Assembly: GCA_025716815.1 (NCBI GenBank)
Contig: JAIXMN010000019.1
Location: 310,001-374,000, forward strand
Source: Dichotomocladium elegans
Taxonomy: Eukaryota > Mucoromycota > Mucoromycetes > Mucorales > Lichtheimiaceae
Reading direction: 5' to 3'
DNA length: 64,000 nt
Made by a program: the position numbers and the translations under genes. This document shows, piece after piece, positions 35,150 through 50,294 of this stretch (position 1 is the stretch's first letter; each line of letters starts with the position of its first letter). The notes below the pieces were generated by a model, which searched no databases, had not been told where the DNA came from, and saw only the letters and a list, made by a program, of their open reading frames with translations.

Positions 35150-35529
35150 TCTATCATAATGTATTCCGATCTGACGGCCTTCGCAGTATCGATTTTTGAC
35201 ATGAGCAGTCGAGGAAGCCAATCTGCTTCTGTTCTTACGCAGGCAGCATTCGCCTCTGCAATAGGCTTTGACGATGCTATCTGTATTTTTCCATGTAGAG
35301 CAATATCCCTTTATGCTGGGATCAAGCTGACGCTTTTAGCGTCTCTTTCTAGCATTCGGTCAGCTCTTTTGATCGAAATCATCTGCTCTAGTACTGCTTC
35401 ATACAGCAATATATCCTGAATTCCAACATCTATTGTAAATCGGAATTCCAACTGATCACGAACGAGGGCTTTTGCTATGCTGTCACACCAAACTTTCCAA
35501 TCCCAAAGAGCCTGGAAGCTTTGTCCCAC
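35150..35529 (-). pseudogene. Eroded ORF of unknown family
   Basis: On the minus strand one frame stays open from 35529 to about 35150 with a single internal TAA near 35311-35313. Before the stop it reads QALWDWKVWCDSIAKALVR and LLYEAVLEQMISIKRADRM. After it comes IAEANAACVRTEADWLPRLL. The helical, charged sequence looks like true protein sequence. I do not recognise the family; it may derive from a host gene fragment or a transposon. Confidence 0.35.
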
Positions 35530-35998
35530 ATTGCCTATTGGGGCTAATATTTGTGGTTTCTTTTATGTAGGTTGGGAGTCGATAGAGCTCCACTGCATTT
35601 GTGCGTACCAGGATAGCCCTCAAAAGTATCGGGCACGCTACGTCTTTGGAGTGATGGATCATCTGTCTTACAATTGCCCTACGCGAAGCACATTCGGCTG
35701 AGGCTCATCTAATCAAAAGAAAGCGGGGAACCCGAGTTTCTCACGCCTCCAATAATCGCACCTCATGCGCTCGTATCACGCCATGCAGTCTTCTAGCTCT
35801 CATCGCACAGCCTGATGTGCTGTCGCATTTTACTGCTCTTGCTGTACTAACAATCCCAGTCCGTTCAGTCGACCACAATACTAATATGTTCAAAATAGAA
35901 GTGCAACAGATGGCCATAAATAGGTGTATGGAATACAAAGCCTGTCCTGATGTGCTCCTATCAATAACGATGGTAAATCAGCGGAGGCAACTTCATCT
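35530..35998. other. Gene-poor stretch before mariner relic B
   Basis: No gene recognised on either strand. Confidence 0.35.
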
Positions 35999-37745
35999 TT
36001 TATTTTCAAAATAAATTTCGTAAGGGAGGAAAATTATGACGCATATAAAGTAGAATAAAATATCGCATAAAAACATAGTATTTGTCGCATGGATAAAGAA
36101 GGCCGGAGACATACCCGTTAGCCAATAAAAAATATCAGACCCCTTTTACTCTTCAACTTAGCCCCGAATGTAACTAGGTGTACCATTGCGGTAACATTGG
36201 TGAAAGAGGGGTAAAGGAAGGAGCCGAAGCTGTTGTGCGTCGATGGCGGAAGAGTTGGAGGAAGGAACATGGAGACGACGACAGATCAACGACAGCACCA
36301 GCGACAGAAGCATCAGGGAAAGCAACGGAGGTACCAGACGAAGACAAAAGCACCTCGACGAAGCCATGGTAGGAGATCTGCGTGAATACAGCCAAACCGC
36401 GGTCCCACCCAAAGCCCATACCCTCTCTTCTCGAGGCACTTGGGCTAGGCTGATATTATTATCTACCGAGGATCCGGAATATTAGAAGATTGCAGAATGG
36501 GACAAGTCGGTATGATAGAGTAACCTATTGCGTTTTACTTTGTTTTGACAACCGTCCAAAACTGCTCAGTCGAATTGAGTTCAGGCCAGTATGGTGGAAG
36601 ATAAAAACATCGATATCCTGGATAGTCTATGTATTTAGGGAGATCCTCAGTCTTATGGAGAGGTGCATTATCTATTACGACATAATGGCCCTTATATGTT
36701 CATACTTATACATCTCGTCCATTGTAGCCTTCAGGAAGGCGAGATAATGTCCAGTTACAGTTCCTCTCCTCCCAATTTCAGATTGACCTACCTTCTTTCT
36801 TTTCTTGGTTGGTGCCTGCGGGAGTCTCAAGCTACATTTAATGGTGCCTGATGCTGAAATTGCTCTCAAGATTGTAGCGGTCTTTGCTCTTGTCTTTGGT
36901 TTTTTGGCCACTGCAGGAGTCCCTTTCTTGGACCATACCATGCTGCGTTTCATATTAATATGGAATCCAGACCCATCATTAAAAAACGCAGGTTTTTCTA
37001 ATATCGATGTCGGTTCTGTTCCATCTACGCACCCAGTCAATGCGCCCTTGGATCTTCGCATCACTATTCCTATCTACAGTCTGAAATCCAGCCATTTTTA
37101 ATGACAGGTTGTATTTGTTTTCATAAATCGATGGAGCATCGTTTTAGATACTTTGAGACCGTAAACATTTGGAGCAATTGCTCCATCAGTTGCTCTAGGA
37201 CAATGGATGGACTCTCATTAACGCATTTTAAAATAACGCTCTTTATGCTCTTCATTGAGAATACGCGAACGATCCCTTGCATATAGTTTCTTAAAGATGA
37301 TGTCTGATCCTTGTCGTACTGTAATGCTCACCGCTGGACTGAAAGAACATAGATTCCTAGCTGTTTCACAGCTGATGCACTCAAGATCTTCTCAAACATC
37401 AGTTTGAGTAATCTGACCTTGTCTTGGAATGTACGCTGTATAAATGCGCTTGATCCCCGCTTCTTTCATTCGAATGCGTGCATCCTTTCGCTTGGGAATG
37501 TGTGTGAGAGTAAACTCAGAGTTATCTTTGCGCGATATGCTACGCAGATATTCAGTGTGAGAACAAACGGATTGAAGTGAGTACATTTCCTCATCAGCGA
37601 CATGACCTTGGCCATCGTTGTAAAATAATAGATTGCTCATTTCAAAATGTAAAAGTTTATAAAGAGAAAGAGTCATAAGGATGAGATGGATTTGCGACAT
37701 CTTTCCGTGTATGTATGCGACTTTTGCTTTGTCATCACGCGTAAA
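35999..37745 (-). mobile_element. Tc1/mariner-like transposon relic B, most complete copy
   Basis: Minus-strand element of about 1.7 kb. The right end (35999-36120) carries TTTATTTTCAAAATAAA and matches the end of relic A inverted. A 36140-36490 block matches relic A (6285-6620) inverted. The left end lies near 37700-37745 (ATGCGACTTTTG). It contains the fullest transposase frame of the family in this window. Further relatives lie at 37800-38215, 32381-33460 and 5525-6716. Confidence 0.75.
36500..37700 (-). pseudogene. Tc1/mariner transposase, decayed (relic B)
   Basis: Order along the minus strand: an N-terminal helix-turn-helix region (RMKEAGIKRIYTAY; LNEEHKERYFKMR) at 37200-37500; the first catalytic Asp region FFNDGSGFHINMKRSMVWSK with TRAKTATILRAISASG and GTVTGHYLAFLKATMDEM at 36675-37064; then VVIDNAPLHKTEDLPKY and YLPPYWPELNSTEQFW in another frame near 36540-36680, ending at a stop. 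So the D, D and terminal acidic residues can be followed, but frameshifts and stops inactivate the gene. Confidence 0.75.
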
Positions 37746-37799
37746 GATTTCCGGTATCAGTCATGCCCCATCGGGACGATTCGAGTCAAGGCGCTTTTG

Positions 37800-38215
37800 A
37801 TCTTGACATACTATCCCTCTACACGCTAACGTTGAGCCTTTTTTATGGATAAGTTGATTTTTGTTTTCATAAGCCAATGGAACATCATTGGGGCACCTAA
37901 TCCTCAAAACTCTTTGAAGCAATTGGTCTATACCAATGGGCGGGTACTCAACGTGTTTTAAAATGACACCCTCATGTTCTTCATTGAGTATACGTTAACA
38001 ACCTCTGGCTCTATGCCACTTAAGCTCCTTTTTCTTTTGTATCACCTACCCTTTGTCACGGAGTAAGTATTCCTGGCTATTTGCTGTAGCTAATGCAGAC
38101 ATCCCCTTCTCAAACGTCAGCTTGGAAAACCGACTTGCGTTGGCCAGTGTACAATGTGTAGCAGCGCTTGAACGCCTGTTTTTTTTCATTGATATCTGTA
38201 TCGCTTCTTCCTAGT
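37800..38215 (-). mobile_element. Tc1/mariner fragment D, divergent
   Basis: This repeats, with many differences, the N-terminal transposase region of relic B: the ATTGAGTATACG/ATTGAGAATACG stretch, the TTTTAAAATGACACC/TTTTAAAATAACGCT stretch and the TCAAACGTCAGCTTG/TCAAACATCAGTTTG stretch, in the same order and spacing. No catalytic region follows. Confidence 0.6.
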
Positions 38216-38786
38216 GATATCCACAACGCACATACTTTAGTGAGAAAACAAACTAAAGACGATACGTCTACTTGGCTGAATAGTTTTTCGTCTCTAGGCA
38301 GCGATGTTCGTCAAAAACATAGCCCTATCCATCTTTCTAAGAAATTGATTACCTTTCCATACTATATGCGGAGAAGGACAGACTGTTCCGAGGAGCTGGT
38401 GGATTCGACCAGCTCTTTGTGCGACACCTTGGAAACTGAGTGAATCCCCAAAAGGTGAGATGGCATAAGCGATAGCTTGGTACTACCAAGCAGCAGATTC
38501 ATTATGGATGATACTTTCAATGTTCTACGGCATTGTGTTCATTTGGTATTTTTATATAGCCACTCTTCCGCTTTTTAATTTATTTCTCAAGCGACAGTTC
38601 TTACATCAGGTAGAATACTCTTGGCAAATGTGCTTATTTCGATACTTTTACATGGACGGAGAACAGAGCTGCAGGAACTCTGAAGCAGCCCTTCGGCACT
38701 CTAAATCCATGTCCTATTTAAAATCGTGACTTTGCTCCAAAAAGCAGCTATTTCTTCCCTCTCAGCCGTGCATCCTACTCGACGCC
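38216..38786. other. Intergenic, RRP45 promoter side
   Basis: Weak plus frames (38168-38443, 38508-38729) have no family features. The last stretch, pyrimidine-rich before 38787, should be the RRP45 promoter. Confidence 0.4.
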
Positions 38787-40033
38787 ATGGTTAAAGATCT
38801 GGATCCGAGCATCAACGAAACCAACTTTCTACTTAAAGCCCTTGAAGAGAAACAACGTGTGGATGGGCGGGGTATCTATGATGTCAGATCTATTCAAATA
38901 AAGTTTGGATCGGATTTCGGCCAGGCCAATGTACAGCTCGGACGCACGAGGCAAGCTGCTTGTATTTCTCCGTTCAATTGCCAGAGCACATTGTCTCACA
39001 GACAGAGAGAAACGAAATAGAGTTTCGGCACGCGTGACAGCAAAAGTTGAACGGCCTCGAGTAGACAAACCTACAGAAGGCGTGCTGATTTTTAACACAG
39101 AAATATCACCTATGGCTAGCCCTATATTTGAATCCGGGAGGTGAGCGCTCGAAAATGAATGCAGCATCTAAAGCTCTCCTTTGAAAGGAGTATTTATATG
39201 TTTATATGTAGCCGACCAGAGGAAGAAGTATTGATAAGCAGAATTATTGAGAAGTCTTTACGCCGGAGTAGAGCCATTGACACCGAAGGATTATGTATAG
39301 TTGCTGGCGAAAAGGTAAGAGAAGAGTGATATTTGATATTTGTATCTAACAACATCGATACGATAGGTGTGGGCTATTCGGGTTGATTTACACTTCCTTG
39401 ACCATGACGGCAACCTCATTGATTGTGCTGGCATTGCAGCTATAGCCGCTCTTCTGCACTTCCGACGACCGGATGTCACCGTAGTCGGCGAAGAAGTGAC
39501 TATTGTAAGTAGGGAAACAAGATATATGAGACACATAGGATGCTAAGACAATACCTTGGCTAAACGCTCGTCCAGCATCCAGTAGATCAACGCAATCCTG
39601 TTCCTTTGAGCATTCATCATATCCCTATCTGTGTGACATTTGCATTTTTCGATAAAGGGTAACGCGACACCGTCCGCCTGGTTCAGCAGTATCGACAGCA
39701 TTTAAACTAATATTCCTCCCATCAAATAGTCAATATCTTGTTGTAGACCCGAATTTCCTCGAGGAGAAAGTTAAGGCCGGCAACATGACCATCACCATGA
39801 ATATCCACAAGGAAATTTGTGCCTTATCCAAAGCCGGTGGTATACCTTTGGAGATGGATCAAGTCCTCCATTGCTCGCAGATTGCAGTTGTCAAAGTTGC
39901 CGAGATTACTGAGCTTATCCAAAAGGCTCTAGAAGACGACAAATCAGCGAGGCAAGTTTTAGAGAGGAGAGAGGAGATATGTACATTAACATTCAGATGT
40001 TGTAGAGCTGAAAAGTCTGGATTCAAAGCCTAA
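38787..40033 (+). CDS. RRP45: Exosome complex subunit Rrp45 (EXOSC9)
   Basis: Six exons (38787-38950, 39021-39140, 39212-39314, 39367-39504, 39576-39658 and 39730-40033) give 303 residues, the length of fungal Rrp45. It is one of the six RNase PH-like proteins of the exosome ring, needed for rRNA processing and RNA decay. Family blocks: NFLLKALEEKQRVDGRG, PTEGVLIFNTEISPMASP, AIDTEGLCIVAGEKVWAIRV, LLHFRRPDV, PLSIHHIPICVTFAFF and QIAVVKVAEITELIQKAL. The first intron has a GC donor (gcaagc, 38951); using it gives the same residue spacing as family members. A further possible GC donor (39952) near the 3' end would shorten the C-terminus. Confidence 0.93.
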
Positions 40034-40467
40034 GGACAAATCATTTACGTTGTATAAAATCTTTCATCATCGAATAAACCCAAAAGACCGCTAAGTCGAA
40101 TGTTATATCCGTCCAAGCCTTTATAAAATAGAGTTACCGCCGTATAACTAAAAGATTGAGAATTCTAATATACGTCGCATGACTGCAGCACCGTCATGTT
40201 GCTTTCAACAACATAGAACAGGTTAAAGTGAAAAAAAAAACCGAAACAAAACTTGCTTAGCTGGCGCGGGTAAGCTTGAATTTGCTGCCAAATTTTGGAA
40301 TGCGGGCGATTCCCTTTTTTCTTTTTTGGATTTTCTTCTCTCTCTTTCCCCTGTAGCCTTTGGTGCCATTCTTTCGCTTTCGAACAGCATACAATAAAGG
40401 GATACAGACAGAGACCGAAGCGAGAAAAGGGAAGAGAATACACACTAAGAAAACGACGTTTCGTACC
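40034..40467. other. Intergenic region between RRP45 and MED25
   Basis: 434 bp between two genes on the same strand. Antisense frames (40165-40532) are open but featureless. Poly-A and poly-T runs at 40230 and 40313. Confidence 0.45.
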
Positions 40468-44133
<3,666 letters not shown>

Positions 44134-46680
44134 ACGACCTCCTGCATCACTTAATAAATGTTTTTTTTGTTCATTCGAACACGGCGTACACTCTTACTTG
44201 CCCTTTGTTAGCAATAGTGTCTGCGCCATAGTATCTATTTTATAGCAAATGTTTAGTATACTTCGATCCTGGAGAAAGACAATATGTCTGATTTCTTCAA
44301 CCATTTCCGGACACTATCTCTATACTGAAATATTCACGGACTCTGTCTGGTAATGAGATCCCCGCGGTAAAAGAGGTATTAGATGGCGTATGCTGCTTCA
44401 TCAAACGTTCTGCTGTTTTTACGATAAAGCATGTCAATATAAATAACATTGTATTCCTATGCTCGAAGGGAAAGATTATTGGAGACTCTTCAATGAGAAA
44501 AATCGAGATCATACTTATATTCCAAAAATAAATTTCATACCAGTAATTAAAAAGGATTTCGCGCCAATGGGTGGCTACTCATTAGATAGCTGAAAACAGC
44601 AATCCTTCCTCAACACTTTTTAACTTATACTCAAGGAGTTATCTTGGATAGTTCTGGCTATAATCGCGATCGACATTTGGGCTGCAACCGTTCTCACCCC
44701 ATGATAATGCTTTTATCCAGGATATCAACTACTTTGTCGGTGCCTACCTTGCAACTTCCATAACGTGTGCCCCCTTCCATGCCAGTGGTATACTCTAGTT
44801 TCTTGTATTGGGGGGTGAGGAGGCCCAGGAAAAAGAGCGACGGCAACAGAGAAACGAGCAGAATAGGGCCAGCGATGAAAACAACTACAAAAATAGGTCG
44901 TCATGAATGACAGCTTAAAAGTTAGCTCCAGTTCATCCACTGGATGTGTAGAGTAGTGATAAACATGCAAGAGTATGGTAAAACGGAAAAGAATCTTTAT
45001 AAAAATAAGAGGACGGTTTCTCCACGCTACTCTACGGGTTGCTATACTTTTTAACGGATCTGGACTAAAACGGATATTGCGTAGTTTCTGTCGTTCTACT
45101 TCATTATCGTGATCTTCGACATTAAGGTTGGCTATGACGTTCTCAGTTTCAACCAACCAAGATCCCTATAATTGGTATCATTCATTATGACATCCTGTTA
45201 CTGGGTTGCAGCACCCATCTGCTTCTGTTCCATTCAGGATATCGATATGGCGAATACTGGGAGACATATAAGTGAGGTAATCCTTTTCATGACATACTCC
45301 TGGAATTATAAGCTAATAGACCATCTAAATGCCCGTTAAGTCGCGAACTGATAGGGTTAACCATTATCCACCTCGACTTCTTTATAAATCCTCTGTTTTA
45401 TTCTGCATTGGCAAAGATCTATTCGACAAAGTAACAGGCGTAAAGAACAACGGGCACAAGCATTGTGCTTGTATTTTGGAAAATAGTACTTTGGCCGATG
45501 GCAGCGGTGCAAACTCACAATACTAAAGTAAATAGACGGAAGATACCATTTATTTAGTGATGCCGAAGGACATATATTATTTTTAGCTATAATAGATGAT
45601 AGGGATAAAGCTTTATTATATTGAATAATGGCATGCTCTTATACGTCAGGAAATACGCTGCTCAGCAGCGACCTGAGACCCTAGACTAGCAGCGTCGTAA
45701 TCAGATCACACCGAGTAAACACTTTTTTTTTTGCAATATCGTTGATGAAGTGCTCTGCCCTACATTATCTTTTGATACCGTGATTGACATGGATCATATT
45801 ACATTCCTTGTTGCGGTCTTAAATGTATTGGTCATGGGGACAAAGGTATGTCCTGATACGTATTTTAATAGGTATACAAGGGGATATAAAAAGGGACAAC
45901 TATGAAACAATAAAGAACAATCTACTGCTTCATAACCACAGAAGATATTTAAAGGAATGTATAGCGACAAATATGAATACACAAAGAATAAAAAGCATGT
46001 AAAATACCGGTTTGTTCTATATGATGATTCACTATATATAATTGTCGGAATGAGGCAGACCAATGCTGGACGCAGCATAAAAATAGCAAGGCAATAATGA
46101 CTATGCATAAGAGGATAATAGCGACTACGAAGACTTTACCGAATGATGCAGCGACAAAAAGATGTCGAACAATAGTTTTGACCCATGTGATTTAACTCCT
46201 TCAACAAACGTTGTTCTGCAGCGGCGTGGTGTTTTAAGCTGTTTTGCAATGTGGACAGTAAGAATGCGATGAGACTCGAGGAAGTCTTTTATTTTAATAA
46301 AATTGGAATCATGATCCTCCATCGCTACACACTTATCTACCGTCTATATGATTTATGGAAGAGATCCCATTAGGTCAACTGGATACTCCGTCTTGACGCG
46401 GGTACACGGAGATAGTAGTACCATTAGAGATAAGGTGCTCGTGTGTATAGATGACCAATATCATAGATTATGTGTCCTTGTTTCATTCACACCATCCTTA
46501 CATCGGTAAACCTCATAAAAACCCAGCAGGAGAAAAATAGAGGGAAAAAGACTGTGGAAATGGATCTGGTTGCAACGCGGTGTCACGGATCCTTCAATCT
46601 GTAATCACTTATGCGACAAGCAGTATTATTGCTGCGTACACTTCTTCACTTATCGATTTGCTGTGCACACTGTGTATATC
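44134..46680. other. Gene-poor AT-rich stretch
   Basis: I found no securely coding sequence. The only suggestive piece is the possible membrane-protein exon at 44693-44884 listed separately. Frames at 45329-45526 (plus), 45794-46108 and 46125-46322 (minus) show no family features. Confidence 0.4.
44693..45156 (-). pseudogene. Possible small membrane protein, incomplete or decayed
   Basis: On the minus strand an exon-like piece (44884-44693) after a good acceptor reads VFIAGPILLVSLLPSLFFLG, a membrane segment, then GLLTPQYKKLEYTTGMEGG and a stop. Upstream at 45040-45156 the frame ETENVIANLNVEDHDNEVE could join it through a gtagag donor near 45040, but this frame lacks an ATG. The model is tentative; it may be the 3' part of a gene or an eroded one. 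Confidence 0.3.
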
Positions 46681-47770
46681 TCTAGAATACTATAAATATC
46701 CCTCTCTTTCATATGAATAAACGACATCGTATAATTTTATTTTCTCTCAGCAAAAGGCTGTGTCTATTCCTTATGATTACCAGCGCAGACTACGAATATG
46801 TCGGATTAGATTTGGTGCCAAATGAAATACTAGCGACACCGACTATGCTCACGGTCATCACCTCCTGTTTCTGTGCGGATTACCAATGCCTCCTTACTGT
46901 CAATTATTACCAATGGATTGTCTGCCTGTTTCCTTCCATCCTTCACGACTGCATCTCTCACATAGTTATATCCGTTCTATTATTATTATTATCCTCCCGT
47001 ATCTTTTCTTTAGTAACCATCAAAGTAGTAGTATATATAGGGTCATCAATTCATACATTAAAAAGGGAATCATCATCTTCATCTCTAATTCAGTTGTCTC
47101 TACATTTGGCCAAGGTCTATCCGCCAAAAACAACGACAAATACGATAAAAAAAAAAAAAAATACCGACAACTGTGTCGTGGACTGATCGTGCGAGTCACG
47201 TGGCATGAATGTAAAGATTTTGCATCATGCATATGCACGCTAGAATGACCTGATCCCATCGCCCTCAGGCACATGCCCGCAATGTATGCATATGCATACA
47301 TTATGTCGCTATGGCCTGACAAGCTCTACATGGCGTGACATATCTTTTACATAACCTCTATGGATATCCAATGTATAACAAAGTATAAATATCAAACTAG
47401 TAATATAGAATAAAGGACATCATCATTTTGGATCGATCGCTATCTTCCGAATCGTCTTAGTGACATTCACTGTTCTGTGTGAACCCGTCGTTGTCCCCAG
47501 TAAAAGGATCTCAGTTGTCGTAGCCAGATTAATCGGTCATTAGAATTTCCGGCTCAAGTCTATTTTCATAACGATCCCTGACGTAATGTCGGGCTTACTA
47601 CCTTTTAGCATTATGACGCCATGGATTATCACGCACGTTGTACTACATCTCTAATTACATCATCCATTCTCCATGACGTCTGTGCAGTTTATCTTAAGTA
47701 TACTTAGCATTAGAAAACAATATAAATATCCAGGCAGCGTCCAAACAATAAACATCATCTCAGAGTTATC
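46680..47770. repeat. LTR-like degenerate repeats upstream of tRNA-Gly
   Basis: The pattern TATAAATATC, then 20-25 bases, then AATAAA..GACATC or AATAAACATCATC occurs near 46690, 47385 and 47725. A weaker variant lies near 47035. A TATA box followed at fixed distance by AATAAA is the U3-R layout of an LTR. Following sequence is only loosely alike, so these would be old. They lie just before a tRNA gene, a common target of some LTR retrotransposons. Confidence 0.3.
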
Positions 47771-47908
47771 TGTCACATTTAATTGTTCCCCCAAAAGTCT
47801 ATTCTCTGGCTACGGTGTACCCGCCAAATTACGAAGACGACACAGTGACCAAGGCAACGACAACTGCAATTTACAAAAGTTGAATTAACCTCTGAACGAT
47901 CAGACTAT

Positions 47909-47979
47909 TGCGTACACGGGGAATCGAACCCCGACCTTCTGCTTGGAAGGCAGAAATTGTACCATTCAACTATATACGC
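47909..47979 (-). tRNA. tRNA-Gly (anticodon TCC)
   Basis: 71 nt on the minus strand. The acceptor stem GCGTATA pairs with TGTACGC (one G-T pair), discriminator A. The D stem is GTTG/CAAT. The anticodon stem TCTGC/GCAGA encloses the loop CTTCCAA, anticodon TCC, reading GGA. The T stem CGGGG/CCCCG encloses TTCGATT. There is no intron. The B box GGTTCGATTCC is visible. Confidence 0.95.
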
Positions 47980-48429
47980 TGGTGTATTCTTTGTGCGAAT
48001 AGACAATATAAGGCAAAATATATTCCTTTTTAAGATATAGTTAAAGTTTTGCTGCAGCAGGAGCGTGTGATGTTGAATAGCGTTCGTGGCGTGTTCTAGA
48101 AACGTACACAGTGGAGAGAAGAACCACATGAGTTTGATGGGTGAACATGGCCGAATTACTCTGGTGGATCTAGAGCATTAGATGTTTATACAGGGTTAAA
48201 TGAAGTATAGCTGGGAATATTCTGCTGGTATTGCTATTAGACATGCTTCCAGACTTTTCGATTGACTTCTTGTTAGATGAACGTAAAAAGTGTATGAGCA
48301 ATCTAGTACGATTGGGGGGTGGGGGGAATCTGGATATGAGCAGGTATTTTCATTTTTTTTTTTGAAGCTGGGTCCTCATACAAAATTTTTGGCCCAGTTA
48401 CTTTCCTTCTCTGAAAGCAACAGACCATT
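47980..48429. other. Intergenic, TRM11 promoter side
   Basis: No gene recognised. A G-rich patch (near 48315-48327) and a T run (48353-48363) lie before TRM11. Confidence 0.45.
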
Positions 48430-50294
48430 ATGCCAACTTATCTTGTGCAATTTGCTCAGGTAATCAACACTACTTGCTGAATTGTCGCCGCTGTTGCTTA
48501 TATTTCGTCAGTTCCACGAAGATTTTCGGCTGCCGGAACTCAAATCGCTGGCACGACTTGAAAATGTGAAGATCGAGTTTAATGTGGACGAATACCGATT
48601 GGATGTAAGTGATCTACTATTGTTGCGCTTGATCGTCCCTCCCCTTCTGGTTATTTAAACATAGCATCCAGGTACCGTTTTTCAAAGTCCAGATTGAAAG
48701 CGATGAAGAAGCTCAAAAGCTAGTGAAGCGTGCCATTCTTATAAAGTAAGCAAAGGAAGCCGTTCCCGCAATGTCACCTACTCATTCAGATAAGGAATAT
48801 GTATGAGCTCTGGGGCGAGGGTAAAACGTACGAAGATGTGCACGAGGAAGTCAAGTCTCGCCCTGAACGCTGGGTAAGTCCTGCTCATATTGTCTTTTAG
48901 GGGAAGAATTATAACTGAACTTTGAACGGTTTTATTAGGATGCATACAAGGACGTGTCATTCAAGTTTACGGTCTCAGCCTTCAACTCAACCGTCTCTAG
49001 AGATCGACAGCTTTCTGTCATTAATTCTTTTTCGTACCTCGGGTTTGAGGGTCCTATCGACATGAAGAATCCAGCTGTACAGTTCGCGGTGCTAGAGGAC
49101 TTTGGATCGACACCGTATGTTGCCGGCGTCGAGGCAGTTCGCGAGTACATATACATGGGCCGTCTGGTGGCATCTGGTAGCCGAGATCTTGTGTCAAGAT
49201 ATACGCTGAAGAAGCGCAACTACCTAGGCACGACTTCGATGGACGCCGAATTGTCACTTGTAATGGCCAACCAAGCGCTGGCTGCTCCAGGAAAGATTGT
49301 TTACGATCCTTTTGTTGGCACGGGTAGTTTCCTATTCACATGTGCCCATTTTGGAGCGTATACCATTGGATCCGACATTGATGGGCGCCAGATCCGTGGC
49401 AAAGGGGATGGGAAGGGTGTCAAGGCGAATGTGGAGCAATATCAGCTTCAGGGCCGTGTTTTGGATTCTCTCGTGTTTGACGTCTGTCATCATCCTTGGC
49501 GCGTCAAGGAATGGCTAGATGCTATTGTGACAGGTAAGACAGCGATGGACAAGTGTATGTGAAGGCGCGTGGATGGACCTAACGATGATCATTGCCCATG
49601 TAGATCGTATGGAAGAAAATAGAATGTAGAAAATAGTAAGGATCCAATGCTGACAGTAGTGATGTATAGCTCCATATGGTGTGCGTGCCGGTGCAAAAAC
49701 TCTTGGCAGAAAAGAGAACTCGAAGCTTCCGCTCGCCATGCGCTCTTACGAGGGCCAGCCTATGCACACGCAAGTCGATCCTGCTTGCCCTTTCAGACAT
49801 TATCTCAACTAACTCTGTCCTGATAGTCGAGAGGACTACTACCCTCCTACAAAACCATACGAGATGTCCGAAGTCATTTCAGACTTGCTCAACTTTGCTG
49901 CAGAACATTTGCGGATAGGCGGTCGTTTAGTTTATTGGCTCCCTACTGTTACCGAAGAGTGAGTAGCGCCTTGTGGTGAAGTCGATATCAGTTGTTTCTG
50001 ATCGTTTCAATAGATACGAAAGCACCGATATACCACAGCATCCAAGCATGGTCGAGATCTCCAATAGCGAGCAAAACTTCGGGCAATGGGCTCGCAGGTT
50101 GATTACAATGGAAAAAGTACGCGACTGGATCCCTACGCAGCTGGAGCAAGTGGAAGATGAAAAACGCCCAGGTCATTATCTCTTCCGTGAAAAGGTAAAA
50201 ATTATATTATGACGGATTTTTATTTTCGTACACATTCTCAAACTTTTTAAACGAGTAGTATTTCAGCTTCGGCCAAGAAAAGCCTTCTAATTGA
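48430..50294 (+). CDS. TRM11: tRNA (guanine-N2-)-methyltransferase catalytic subunit Trm11
   Basis: Nine exons (48430-48459, 48512-48604, 48672-48745, 48795-48873, 48939-49533, 49670-49769, 49827-49958, 50014-50194 and 50259-50294) give 439 residues, the family length. With Trm112, Trm11 makes N2-methylguanosine at position 10 of tRNAs. An N-terminal THUMP-type region (residues about 1-130) has FHEDFRLPELKSLA and YELWGEG. The methyltransferase part has YDPFVGTGSFLFTCAHFGA, IGSDIDGRQIRG and, in place of the usual DPPY, a later APYGVRAGAKT block; HLRIGGRLVYWLP and YFSFGQ follow. Intron 6 has a GC donor (gcaagt at 49770). The CDS overlaps that of the convergent UTP10 gene by 8 bp. Confidence 0.93.

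Noticed and set aside
46713..47186. 157-codon open frame with hydrophobic stretches
   Set aside because: The composition mirrors AT-rich repeats and poly-A, there is no family pattern, and the region overlaps LTR-like repeats.
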